64,000 bases of DNA. It comes from Enterovibrio sp045679545 (GTDB lineage: Bacteria > Pseudomonadota > Gammaproteobacteria > Enterobacterales > Vibrionaceae). Below, piece by piece: positions 25,926-34,773 of the stretch; position 1 is the stretch's first letter; every line of letters begins with the position of its first letter. Both the position numbers and the translations under genes were made by a program. The notes under the pieces were generated by a model. It saw only the letters and a list, made by a program, of their open reading frames with translations, had not been told where the DNA came from and did not search any database. Location of the stretch: the NCBI RefSeq assembly GCF_045679545.1, contig NZ_CP166194.1:496001-560000 (forward strand), in the 5' to 3' direction.

Positions 25926-26423
25926 ATGGAAGATTTATTGCCAGATATTAGCGATGCGCATGGTGACGATGTTCATTGGATACCTGTGCAGTGGCGTGAC
26001 TTTGGTGGGCGCTCTGCGTTCTCGGGTCGCGTGGAAACATTGCGCTGCTTTGAAGACAATTCAAAAGTGAGAGACATACTGGGCAAGCCTGGAGAGGGGC
26101 GAGTGCTGGTAATTGATGGCCATGGCAATTTGAACAAGGCACTGCTAGGCGATCTATTGGCGGAGCGAGCGGTTGAAAATGGCTGGGAAGGCATTGTGGT
26201 GTTTGGTGCAGTGCGGGATGCAAGTGCGCTGAGCAAAATGCCGTTGGGCGTTAAGGCACTCGGCGTTTGCCCAATAAAAACTGAAAAGCGTGGCGCGGGC
26301 GATGAAGACGTCCCTTTGCGTATTCACGATGTGCCAATTTCGCCCGGCGATTATCTGTTTGCAGATCTAAACGGGGTCATGGTAAGTCAACACCCCGTCG
26401 AATTCGGCGAAGAGCAGAGATAA
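25926..26423 (+). CDS. RraA-family protein (ribonuclease E regulator / hydroxy-oxoacid aldolase-like)
   Basis: A 165-residue protein of the RraA family. E. coli RraA binds RNase E and slows mRNA decay; other members are divalent-metal 4-hydroxy-4-methyl-2-oxoglutarate or oxaloacetate lyases. Visible blocks are FGGRSAFSGRVETLRCFEDNSKV, GRVLVIDGHGN (about residues 60-70) and FGAVRDASAL with the conserved arginine, followed by FADLNGVMVS. The ATG at 25926 is chosen for GAGAGGG seven bases upstream; the longer frame adds 26 unconserved residues. Many family members end close to this length. Whether it is a true RNase E inhibitor cannot be read from the sequence. Confidence 0.85.
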   Translation: MEDLLPDISDAHGDDVHWIPVQWRDFGGRSAFSGRVETLRCFEDNSKVRDILGKPGEGRVLVIDGHGNLNKALLGDLLAERAVENGWEGIVVFGAVRDASALSKMPLGVKALGVCPIKTEKRGAGDEDVPLRIHDVPISPGDYLFADLNGVMVSQHPVEFGEEQR

Positions 26424-26425
26424 CG

Positions 26426-26902
26426 TTAGAAGCGGTATCCGACACCAAATTGGTAGTTAGCGGATGCCGCCGGTTGTTGGTTCACACTGTAATCAAATTT
26501 GGCTTCAAGGTTTAGCTTGTCGGTGAGTCTGTATTGACTGCTCATACCGACAGTGCCTATCGTCTCTTCGTTTACCCGCTCTGCCTGCACGCTACTGCCA
26601 AAGCTTAGTGCGTCGTTAAAATTGTACTGAAGACCGCTAAGTACACCTTTGGCGCCTGCATTGTAATCAGACTCTGTTGTCATTTCTGTTGCCAGATAGA
26701 CATTGATATTTTTGAAGACGGGGTAGTGATAGCCGGAACTGATTGTCCAGCTGTCAAAACTTTGTCCGCCAGTTGATATTGAATGAGAAAACCAAGGGTC
26801 TCGGTTATCTTCCTCAATGTATTCATACAGCGGTAACGAACCCTGCGCGAATGTGAAAAAAGCCACTGATTGCAGGGTAATGGCAAGTAAGATTTTCTTC
26901 AT
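26426..26902 (-). CDS. Small outer-membrane beta-barrel-like protein, function unknown
   Basis: A 158-residue protein I do not recognise. It begins with a Sec signal peptide (MKKILLAITLQSVAFFTFA, cut before QGSLP). The mature part consists of alternating short polar/aromatic strands (WTISSGYHYPV, INVYLATEM, GLQYNF, NLEAKFDYSV), and it ends in FGVGYRF. A C-terminal phenylalanine with alternating hydrophobics is typical of outer-membrane barrels recognised by BamA. The size would fit about eight strands. It ends two bases from the convergent rraA-family stop, with no terminator between them. The ATG has a weak GGGAG upstream. Confidence 0.6.
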   Translation of the reverse strand: MKKILLAITLQSVAFFTFAQGSLPLYEYIEEDNRDPWFSHSISTGGQSFDSWTISSGYHYPVFKNINVYLATEMTTESDYNAGAKGVLSGLQYNFNDALSFGSSVQAERVNEETIGTVGMSSQYRLTDKLNLEAKFDYSVNQQPAASANYQFGVGYRF

Positions 26903-27124
26903 TAACTCCCCTCCCTGATTCGTTTTTATTAGACGGCGTAATTATTCTAGTTCACTTGTCTCGCTTTTGTTGCCGGACTGTCATGAATTTTTCACCGCTG
27001 TTAACTCACTCCCGTCACGGTAATGGTTTTGCATTGCCGCCATCTCGGGGTGGTTAAAAATAAAGCAATTGTTATGCCTGTATTGATGCCAATTTTCTGT
27101 CAGTGGCGGTTTTGAATCACACTT

Positions 27125-28840
27125 TTACAGATTGGAAAAACGTGACTCCTCGCGGTAAGGAAACACATCGTTGAACTGACCTTGTTGAATGTTGGTCTGC
27201 AGGCCTTTCCAATATTCCGCATCAAAAAGATCAGAGTGCAGTTCATCAAACAAGGCGCGGATCTTGGGGTTGATCAACAAAAAGGTGCGAAACTCTTCGG
27301 GGAACACATCGTATTCTCCCACGCTGTACCAAGGCTCTGCAGCCATTTCATCTTCTGGAAAGCGTGGCGGTGGAATATGGCGGAAGTTCACTTCGGTCAA
27401 ATAAGAGATCTCGTCATAGTCATAGAAGATAACGCGACCGTGACGTGATACCCCGAAGTTTTTAAACAACATGTCGCCGGCAAAAATGTTCGCTGCCGCC
27501 AATTGCTTAATGGCATCCCCATAGCCTTGCACTGCCTCACGAAGCTCATCATCATCCGCCTGTTCGAGATAAATATTGAGAGGGATCATTCGTCGTTCCA
27601 TGTACAGGTGGCGAATGTGAACTTCTTTGCTGGTTAGCTTGATATTGGATTCTGCAACGTCGAGTAACTCTTCGATGAGCTCGTCGCTAAATCGATCTCT
27701 TGGAAAGATAAAGTTTCTATAGTCAAGGGTATCTGCCATTCGGCCTACGCGATCGTGCTCTTTAACTAACTGATACTTTTCTTTTACGATGGCATGAGTC
27801 ACATCTTTTTGCGGGGCGAACTTGTCTTTAATGATCTTGAACACGAAACCGTAAGAGGGAAGGGTGAAAACGGACATCACCATCCCTTTAATGCCTGGCG
27901 CAACAACGAACTGATCATCCGAGTTTTCGATGTGTTGCAAAAACTCGCGGTAGAGTTCTGTTTTGCCGTGTTTTTGACAACCTATTGCTGTGTAAAGTTG
28001 TGCTGGCGTTTTGTGTGGCATGAGTTGGTTAAGAAAATCAACCAATGCAGCCGGAGCCGGCGCGTACACCATAAAATAAGAACGAGCGAAGCCGAATATG
28101 ACACTGACATCATCAGAGTCTGTGATACAGGCGTCGACATACAGTTCACCGTGTGAGTTAACCAAAATGGGTAAAACCAGAGGACGAGTTTGATTCGCCA
28201 TGTCGATGCGACCAATTAAGTACGCCGCTTTATTTCGAAAAAATGGCTCCCGAATCATGTCTATCGTGACTTCATTCGTCAGCTGTGGCCCTAGTCGATG
28301 CTGCATGGCTTCGACAATGCGATGCACATCTCTCGCTTTATTGACCCAAGGTAGAGTAAACGGCGTGTCATCCAGAATGCGCTCGACGGTTTGGATCAAG
28401 TTGTGTTGTGAGGGGTAGCGCTTTAGTAATGGCGTTGGGTACTTGGGAATTCGTCCGCCCTGAGAGCTATTTACAAATAGTTTGTCACGGCGGATGTTTC
28501 TATGGTCGAACATACGGCAGTACACAGAGTTAAAGAAACTCTCTGCGATGTCGTAGCGCGGATAGTCATCCAGCAAGTGGCTATAGGAGTTTTTGACGGC
28601 CATAAGAAAGGAGCGAGTGGCGTGTTGCTTGTCCAGCATGGTTTTTAATTGCTGGCTAACCAGTGCCACATGATGATCGTAAAAATTGATGCGGGTTTTT
28701 AATGCACTTTGTACGCTTTTCCAGTCGCGTTGCTCGAAGCGTTCTTGTGCGCCTGCCGTCACATCTAAAAATCGGCCATACATGGCGTCTGAGCCTTGTA
28801 ATATGGTTTGTGCAACCAACTCTTCCATTTCAACCGCCAT
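27125..28840 (-). CDS. aceK: Isocitrate dehydrogenase kinase/phosphatase AceK
   Basis: A 571-residue bifunctional enzyme that phosphorylates and dephosphorylates isocitrate dehydrogenase, diverting isocitrate into the glyoxylate shunt during growth on acetate or fatty acids. The ATP-binding region APGIKGMVMSVFTLPSY lies at about residues 312-328, and the conserved GDMLFKNFGVSRHGRVIFYDYDE is near 450. The ATG at 28840 has AAGGAGG seven bases ahead; the longest frame adds 12 residues upstream of that site. In enterics aceK ends the aceBAK operon; here no aceA or aceB is adjacent, so it is expressed independently of them. Confidence 0.95.
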   Translation of the reverse strand: MAVEMEELVAQTILQGSDAMYGRFLDVTAGAQERFEQRDWKSVQSALKTRINFYDHHVALVSQQLKTMLDKQHATRSFLMAVKNSYSHLLDDYPRYDIAESFFNSVYCRMFDHRNIRRDKLFVNSSQGGRIPKYPTPLLKRYPSQHNLIQTVERILDDTPFTLPWVNKARDVHRIVEAMQHRLGPQLTNEVTIDMIREPFFRNKAAYLIGRIDMANQTRPLVLPILVNSHGELYVDACITDSDDVSVIFGFARSYFMVYAPAPAALVDFLNQLMPHKTPAQLYTAIGCQKHGKTELYREFLQHIENSDDQFVVAPGIKGMVMSVFTLPSYGFVFKIIKDKFAPQKDVTHAIVKEKYQLVKEHDRVGRMADTLDYRNFIFPRDRFSDELIEELLDVAESNIKLTSKEVHIRHLYMERRMIPLNIYLEQADDDELREAVQGYGDAIKQLAAANIFAGDMLFKNFGVSRHGRVIFYDYDEISYLTEVNFRHIPPPRFPEDEMAAEPWYSVGEYDVFPEEFRTFLLINPKIRALFDELHSDLFDAEYWKGLQTNIQQGQFNDVFPYREESRFSNL

Positions 28841-29072
28841 GGTTCCCTCCTTCGCTGTTGTTGGTTTTCTGTTCAATTCAATTCACTATGTCGCGCTCTT
28901 TTCACAATCGCAAGCGTCAAGACTTGGAATACTGCGCTCTCTCATCTTTTAATTGTGTTAATTTGATCTTGCGAATTGTGGCGTTTTTTTGATAGATAAC
29001 TTAAATTTTTGTTGACCTGATACCCTGCATTGGGTAAAGGTTATAAAAACGCAGCATGGAAGGTCCAAAGCG

Positions 29073-29144
29073 ATGCTTCATACAGTCGGTACCACAACCA
29101 TTATCACCATTATTACCATCACTATGGGTGAAGGTGCGGGCTGA
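29073..29144 (+). CDS. thrL: thr operon leader peptide
   Basis: A 23-codon ORF with seven threonine and five isoleucine codons between residues 4 and 17, ending in MGEGAG and TGA. It lies just ahead of a terminator hairpin and thrA. Ribosome stalling on the Thr/Ile run when charged tRNAs are scarce would favour the antiterminator. It is too short for ordinary ORF calling. Confidence 0.92.
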   Translation: MLHTVGTTTIITIITITMGEGAG

Positions 29145-29198
29145 CATGCACAGAATTTTAAAAAAAAGCCCGCACTAAAAAGATGCGGGCTTTTTTTT
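29134..29198 (+). terminator. thr operon transcription attenuator
   Basis: The terminator is GCCCGCA (29168-29174) / TGCGGGC (29184-29190) followed by eight T's. The end of thrL carries GTGCGGGCT (29134-29142), a perfect nine-base complement of 29167-29175, which would form the competing antiterminator. Confidence 0.9.
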
Positions 29199-29248
29199 CG
29201 CTTATTTGTTATTGAATCTTCGGATTCGGGAAGGAGTTGGAGGTAAGG

Positions 29249-31708
29249 ATGCGAGTTTTAAAGTTTGGTGGCACATCGCTAGCCAATGCGGAACGTTTTA
29301 GCCGCGCAGCAGAGATCATCACGAGCAACACTTGTCAGAGTGACGTGTCAGCGGTTTTGTCCGCACCGGCAAAAATCACCAATGCACTTGTTGATGTGAT
29401 TGATAACACAGTTAAACATGGCGAGGCTGACAGCCAAGTTGCCCTGATAGAGACCATTTTCTCTGATCTGTTTGACGGTTTGGCCGAGATGGAAGCGGCG
29501 TTTGATAAAGCAGCGCTCTATGTTGAGCTAGAACGTTCCATTGGCCAGTTAAAGCAATATATTCATGGTATTGCGCTGTTAGGACTGTGTCCTGATAACA
29601 TCTATGCGCGCATCATTAGTAAAGGTGAGCGCCTCTCCATTGCCACCATGTCTGCGTTGCTAAAGGCTCGTGGCTACAACACCTTTGTGATCGACCCTGT
29701 TCACTACCTTCATGCAAAAGGTGACTACCTTGAAGCCATGGTAGATATTGAAATCTCCTCCGAAAAATTCGTCAAAGATCCGATCCCTGCGAAACACATT
29801 GGCTTGATGCCAGGCTTTACCGCCGCCAATGAGCAAGGTGAATTGGTGACACTTGGGCGGAACGGCTCGGATTACTCAGCAGCTGTTTTGGCTGCGTGTG
29901 TGCGCGCTGAGTGCTGCGAGATTTGGACTGACGTAGACGGTGTTTACAGCTGTGACCCCCGTTTGGTACCTGACGCAAAACTGCTGAAATCACTGAGCTA
30001 CCAAGAAGCCATGGAGCTGTCCTACTTCGGTGCGAAAGTCCTCCACCCGAAAACCATTCTTCCTATTGCCCGCTTCCATATCCCATGTCTGATTAAAAAC
30101 ACGGCAAACCCTCAGGGTGCTGGCACCTTGATTGGTTTTGACAATGGTGAAGACAATCTTGCAGTTAAAGGTATTACGACCTTGAGCGAGCTGACCATGG
30201 TTAACGTGTCTGGCCCTGGCATGAAAGGCATGGTCGGCATGGCTGCGCGTGTATTTGGCGCAATGTCAGCGGCGGGTGTTTCTGTCGTGCTAATCACTCA
30301 GTCATCGTCGGAATACAGCATCAGCTTCTGTATTGAAGCGCAAGACAAGCCACTGGCACAGCGTGCACTGCAAGAGAACTTTGAGCTTGAGCTAAAAGAC
30401 GGTCTGCTTGAGCCTGTTGATTTCGTCGATAACGTCGCCATTGTGTCACTGGTCGGCGATGCAATGCGCACAGCGAAAGGCGTAGCATCTCAGTTCTTTA
30501 CTTCTTTGGCAGAAGTGAACGTTAACATCGTCGCGATTGCTCAGGGCTCATCTGAGCGCTCAATTTCAGCCGTTATTCCAGACAATCGCGTATCTGAAGC
30601 GGTGAAAGCGTGTCACGAAAACCTCTTTAACAGCAACCACTACCTTGATGTGTTTATTGTCGGTGTGGGTGGCGTGGGTGGCGAATTGGTTGAACAGGTG
30701 AAACGCCAACAAGCGAAACTCGCGGGTCAAGGCATCGTTATTCGCGTTTGTGGACTGGCAAATAGCCGTGGCATGTTGCTGGACAGCAAAGGGATTGACC
30801 TAAATAGCTGGCGTGACGAACTGACCAAGGTTGATGAGCCGTTTAGCCTGCAACGCATGGTGCATTTGGTTGAGCAAAACCACGTTATTAACCCTGTGTT
30901 CATTGACTGTACTTCGGATCAGACAATTGCTGATCAGTATGCAGATTTCCTATCGGCTGGCTTCCATGTGATCACGCCGAACAAAAAGGCCAATACGGCA
31001 AGCATGGCGTATTACCAACAATTGCGTAAGTCAGCGCGCGCAACGCGTCGTAAGTTTATGTACGACACCACAGTGGGTGCGGGTCTGCCTGTTATTGAAA
31101 ACCTGCAAAACCTGATTGCCGCCGGCGATGAACTTGAGAAATTCACAGGCATTCTGTCGGGTTCGCTGTCTCACATCTTCGGTAAACTCGATGAAGGTCA
31201 AAGCTTTAGTGAAGCCACCTCTGTTGCCCGAGACAACGGCTTTACTGAGCCTGATCCACGCGACGATCTTTCTGGTATGGATGTGGCACGTAAGCTCCTG
31301 ATCCTTGCGCGAGAAGCGGGTATGAACCTTGAGCTTGAAGACGTTAATGTTGAGCCAGCATTACCGCCAGGCTTTGATTCTTCTGGCGATGTTGATGCCT
31401 TTATGGCGAAACTGCCTGAAGCCGACGTTTACTTTAATCAGATCGCAGCACAAGCACGTGCGGAAGGGAAAGTATTGCGCTATATCGGTTGCATTGATAA
31501 AGGCCAGTGCTCAGTAAAAATTCAAGCCGTTGATGCTGATGATCCAATGTTTAGGATCAAAGAAGGCGAAAATGCCTTGGCATTCTACAGTCGCTATTAC
31601 CAGCCAATTCCATTGGTGTTGCGTGGCTATGGCGCAGGTACGCAGGTCACTGCGGCAGGTGTGTTCGCTGATTTGATGCGTACACTTGGCTGGAAGTTGG
31701 GAGTGTAA
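29249..31708 (+). CDS. thrA: Bifunctional aspartokinase I / homoserine dehydrogenase I
   Basis: An 819-residue fusion that catalyses the first and third steps from aspartate to threonine. The aspartokinase half starts with KFGGTS (residues 5-10). ACT regulatory domains follow at about 315-460. The NAD(P)-binding GVGGVGGE near residue 471 opens the homoserine dehydrogenase half, with the catalytic region TVGAGLPVI near 608. The ATG at 29249 is chosen because GGAGGTAAGG is directly upstream; the longest frame adds four residues. It is first in thrABC behind the thrL attenuator. Threonine feedback is expected from the enzyme type. Confidence 0.97.
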   Translation: MRVLKFGGTSLANAERFSRAAEIITSNTCQSDVSAVLSAPAKITNALVDVIDNTVKHGEADSQVALIETIFSDLFDGLAEMEAAFDKAALYVELERSIGQLKQYIHGIALLGLCPDNIYARIISKGERLSIATMSALLKARGYNTFVIDPVHYLHAKGDYLEAMVDIEISSEKFVKDPIPAKHIGLMPGFTAANEQGELVTLGRNGSDYSAAVLAACVRAECCEIWTDVDGVYSCDPRLVPDAKLLKSLSYQEAMELSYFGAKVLHPKTILPIARFHIPCLIKNTANPQGAGTLIGFDNGEDNLAVKGITTLSELTMVNVSGPGMKGMVGMAARVFGAMSAAGVSVVLITQSSSEYSISFCIEAQDKPLAQRALQENFELELKDGLLEPVDFVDNVAIVSLVGDAMRTAKGVASQFFTSLAEVNVNIVAIAQGSSERSISAVIPDNRVSEAVKACHENLFNSNHYLDVFIVGVGGVGGELVEQVKRQQAKLAGQGIVIRVCGLANSRGMLLDSKGIDLNSWRDELTKVDEPFSLQRMVHLVEQNHVINPVFIDCTSDQTIADQYADFLSAGFHVITPNKKANTASMAYYQQLRKSARATRRKFMYDTTVGAGLPVIENLQNLIAAGDELEKFTGILSGSLSHIFGKLDEGQSFSEATSVARDNGFTEPDPRDDLSGMDVARKLLILAREAGMNLELEDVNVEPALPPGFDSSGDVDAFMAKLPEADVYFNQIAAQARAEGKVLRYIGCIDKGQCSVKIQAVDADDPMFRIKEGENALAFYSRYYQPIPLVLRGYGAGTQVTAAGVFADLMRTLGWKLGV

Positions 31709-31710
31709 TA

Positions 31711-32670
31711 ATGAGTGTTGTTGTATATGCGCCAGCATCTATTGGCAACGTGAGTGTTGGGTTTGATGTTTTAGGGGCAGCAGTATCACCGATCGATGGC
31801 ACTTTGCTGGGCGACCGTGTGATGGTTACGGATGGCGGCAATGTACCATTCACCCTACATTGCGTTGGCAGTTTCGTTGATAAATTGCCAGCGGATCAAG
31901 AAGAAAACATTGTTTACCAAAGCTACCTCGTTTTCTGTCGAGAAATGGAAAAGCTGGGTGAGCCTGTTCGCAATATCGCCATGACGCTGGAAAAGAACAT
32001 GCCAATCGGCTCCGGCCTGGGGTCGAGCGCTTGTTCTATTGTTGCGGCATTGGATGCGCTGAATAAATTCCACGATGATGTGCTGGATGAAACCACGCTT
32101 CTTGCCCTGATGGGTGAGATGGAAGCGGCGATTTCAGGCAGCTTGCACTACGACAATGTTGCGCCTTGCTATTTAGGTGGCTTGCAATTGATGGTCGAGC
32201 AAATGGGGATCATCAGTCAGCAAGTGCCTTGCTTTGATGAGTGGTATTGGGTGATGGCGTATCCGGGCATTAAAGTATCAACTGCCGAAGCACGTGCCAT
32301 TTTACCTGCACAATACCGCCGCCAAGATGTGATTAATCACGGCCGTCATCTGGCAGGCTTTATCCATGGCTGTTACTCTGGTCAACCGCAACTGGCGGCG
32401 AGTATGATCAAAGATGTGGTTGCTGAACCATATCGAGAGAAACTGCTGCCCGGATTTGCGGATGCAAGACGCTATGCACAAGAGGCGGGGGCGCTAGCAA
32501 CTGGGATTTCTGGTTCTGGCCCGACGCTGTTCAGTGTGACTGATGACAAAGAGGTTGCTGAGCGCGTCGCCAAGTGGTTGCAAGACCACTATGTTCAAAA
32601 TGAAGAAGGATTTGTCCACATCTGTCGATTAGATGTGAAGGGATCGGCAGTGACAGGAAGTGAACTATGA
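31711..32670 (+). CDS. thrB: Homoserine kinase
   Basis: A 319-residue GHMP-family kinase that phosphorylates homoserine for threonine synthesis. The ATP-binding motif PIGSGLGSSACS lies at about residues 91-102, and the C-terminal GISGSGPTLFSV motif near residue 267. It starts two bases after the thrA stop and its end overlaps thrC by four bases (ATGA). Confidence 0.97.
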   Translation: MSVVVYAPASIGNVSVGFDVLGAAVSPIDGTLLGDRVMVTDGGNVPFTLHCVGSFVDKLPADQEENIVYQSYLVFCREMEKLGEPVRNIAMTLEKNMPIGSGLGSSACSIVAALDALNKFHDDVLDETTLLALMGEMEAAISGSLHYDNVAPCYLGGLQLMVEQMGIISQQVPCFDEWYWVMAYPGIKVSTAEARAILPAQYRRQDVINHGRHLAGFIHGCYSGQPQLAASMIKDVVAEPYREKLLPGFADARRYAQEAGALATGISGSGPTLFSVTDDKEVAERVAKWLQDHYVQNEEGFVHICRLDVKGSAVTGSEL

Positions 32671-33950
32671 AGCTTTACAATATCAAGGAAAATGACGAGC
32701 AGGTCTCATTCGGACAAGCTGTAAAACAAGGGCTAGGCCGCAATCAAGGCTTGTTCTTCCCAAGTAAATTACCAAAATTCGATGACATTGATGCGTTACT
32801 AGACAAAGACTTTGTCACGCGCAGCAGTGAAATCTTGTCAGCGTTTATCGGCGATGAACTAACGCCAGACACTGTGCGCAGTATGGTTGAAAACGCGTTT
32901 CAGTTCCCAGCACCGGTTGAAAAAGTCACGGATACTGTGAGCGCCTTGGAACTGTTCCATGGCCCTACGCTAGCGTTTAAAGACTTTGGTGGCCGTTTTA
33001 TGGCGCAATCACTCGCGGCTGTTTCTGATGGTGGCAAAGTGACTATCCTAACCGCCACATCTGGTGACACTGGCGCGGCAGTTGCCCATGCGTTTTTCGG
33101 CATGGAAAACATCAAAGTGGTTATCTTGTACCCGAAAGGCAAGATCAGCCCGCTGCAGGAAAAACTGTTCTGTACCCTAGGTGGTAATATCCACACAGTG
33201 GCAATTAACGGCACGTTTGATGATTGTCAGGCCATGGTAAAAGATGCGTTTGACGATGCAGAGCTTCGCGCTGCTATTGGCCTTAACTCAGCGAACTCCA
33301 TCAATATCAGCCGCTTGATGGCACAGATTTGTTACTACTTCGAAGCGGCATCACAGCTGTCGAAAGCGCAGCGCGAGAACCTCGTGGTTGCCGTACCAAG
33401 TGGTAACTTCGGTAACCTCACTGCAGGTTTATTGGCGAAAGCGATTGGCTTGCCAATTAAACGCTTTATTGCCGCGACCAACGTAAATGATACCGTGCCA
33501 CGTTACCTAAAAACGGGTGAATGGACGCCAACACCAACTATCGCTACCTTGTCTAACGCTATGGACGTGAGCCAGCCAAACAACTGGCCGCGTATCGAAG
33601 AGCTATGTCAGCTTCAGGGCTGGGGCTTGAATGAGTTGGGTTCAGCGGCAGTAACCGATGAAGAAACGGCAGAAACGTTAAAAGCGATGTTTGATGCAGG
33701 TTATCTATGCGAGCCACATGGCGCTATCGCATACCGTGCGTTGAACGAGCAACTCCAAGATGGTGAGCATGGCTTGTTCCTTTGTACGGCGCACCCTGCG
33801 AAGTTTAAAGAGTCAGTGGATGAGATCTTGGGTCAAGATATTCCGCTGCCAGGTCCTTTGGCGAAACATGCCGTGATGGATTTGCTATCTGTGGAGCAAG
33901 ATGCAGAATTTGCACAACTTCGCGCATACCTGATGAAGGTAGCTGGCTGA
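32667..33950 (+). CDS. thrC: Threonine synthase
   Basis: A 427-residue pyridoxal-phosphate enzyme that converts O-phosphohomoserine to threonine, the last step of the pathway. The cofactor lysine is Lys105 in LAFKDFGGRF, and SGDTGAA follows near residue 133. It overlaps thrB by four bases and is followed by a terminator that ends the operon. Confidence 0.97.
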   Translation: MKLYNIKENDEQVSFGQAVKQGLGRNQGLFFPSKLPKFDDIDALLDKDFVTRSSEILSAFIGDELTPDTVRSMVENAFQFPAPVEKVTDTVSALELFHGPTLAFKDFGGRFMAQSLAAVSDGGKVTILTATSGDTGAAVAHAFFGMENIKVVILYPKGKISPLQEKLFCTLGGNIHTVAINGTFDDCQAMVKDAFDDAELRAAIGLNSANSINISRLMAQICYYFEAASQLSKAQRENLVVAVPSGNFGNLTAGLLAKAIGLPIKRFIAATNVNDTVPRYLKTGEWTPTPTIATLSNAMDVSQPNNWPRIEELCQLQGWGLNELGSAAVTDEETAETLKAMFDAGYLCEPHGAIAYRALNEQLQDGEHGLFLCTAHPAKFKESVDEILGQDIPLPGPLAKHAVMDLLSVEQDAEFAQLRAYLMKVAG

Positions 33951-33971
33951 TAAGCCTTTGCTGAAAAATAA

Positions 33972-33998
33972 AAAACCGACCAATTGGCCGGTTTTTTT
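33972..33998 (+). terminator. Rho-independent terminator of the thr operon
   Basis: An inverted repeat AACCG-ACCAATTGGC-CGGTT is followed by a T-run. The reverse orientation also has A/T tracts and may help end the convergent grcA transcript. Confidence 0.8.
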
Positions 33999-34029
33999 CA
34001 TTCTAGCGGTTTGTATATAGAAGTATCTA

Positions 34030-34407
34030 TTACAGAGAGCTAGTGAAAGTACGTGCGATAACGTCGCGTTGCTGCTCAGTGGTCAGCGAGTTAAAGCGAA
34101 CAGCATAACCTGATACACGAATCGTCAACTGTGGGTACTTTTCTGGGTGCTTAGCAGCATCTTCCAGTGTTTCACGCTTCAGGACGTTAACGTTCAGGTG
34201 TTGTCCACCTTCAATTTTCGCTGGTACTTCAATCGCGATATCGCGGCTTTCGTACTCACCCAGATCGGCGGTTGGGATAACTTGGTCTGCTTCGAAGCCT
34301 GCTTTAGCAGCGATGCAGCGCGCTTCATTGGTCTCGCTGTTCAGCAGCCAGATAGAATTCAGCAGGTCGTCGTTAGCGGCTTTCGTGATTTGAATACCAG
34401 TGATCAT
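34030..34407 (-). CDS. grcA: Autonomous glycyl radical cofactor GrcA (YfiD)
   Basis: A 125-residue protein that mimics the C-terminus of pyruvate formate-lyase and can replace its glycyl-radical domain after oxygen damage. The radical site is Gly100 in RVSGYAVRF, matching Gly102 of E. coli YfiD. Length and blocks such as YPQLTIRVSGYAV agree with the family. An FNR-like site and a -10-like TATACA lie upstream, so induction under low oxygen is likely. It is convergent with thrC. Confidence 0.95.
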   Translation of the reverse strand: MITGIQITKAANDDLLNSIWLLNSETNEARCIAAKAGFEADQVIPTADLGEYESRDIAIEVPAKIEGGQHLNVNVLKRETLEDAAKHPEKYPQLTIRVSGYAVRFNSLTTEQQRDVIARTFTSSL

Positions 34408-34496
34408 ATTCTTTCCCCTTGATAGGCTTGGTGGTTTTAATTTTCCATCATTTGATGAGCTGGGTACTTGTATACCTTACTATTCGTAAGGTTATT

Positions 34497-34510
34497 TTGA
34501 TTTTAGTCAA
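34497..34510 (-). promoter_or_regulatory. FNR-like box upstream of grcA
   Basis: TTGAT-TTTA-GTCAA matches the FNR consensus at nine of ten positions. A -10-like TATACA is at about 34469-34474 on the minus strand, putting the box near -40, the position expected for class II FNR activation. E. coli yfiD is FNR-controlled. Confidence 0.6.
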
Positions 34511-34773
34511 AATACAATCAAAATATGCCCAATTGTCGCCTTTGATTTCTTGCGCTTAATCAATAAAAACTTAACTATCTGTATTTAAACAATTCGATAA
34601 CAAGCTAAAGATTGGCCGAAAGTTACATTTGTAATTTTATTACTACATTTCAAGGGGCGGTTTGCGGTAAATATTCTGCTTTTATCTTGGATTAAGTAAC
34701 TTAAACTGTTGTCAGTTACTATACCCAGCAACCTCAAGATGCTTGTTTGGCTATAAACAAAGTGAGAAACGTT

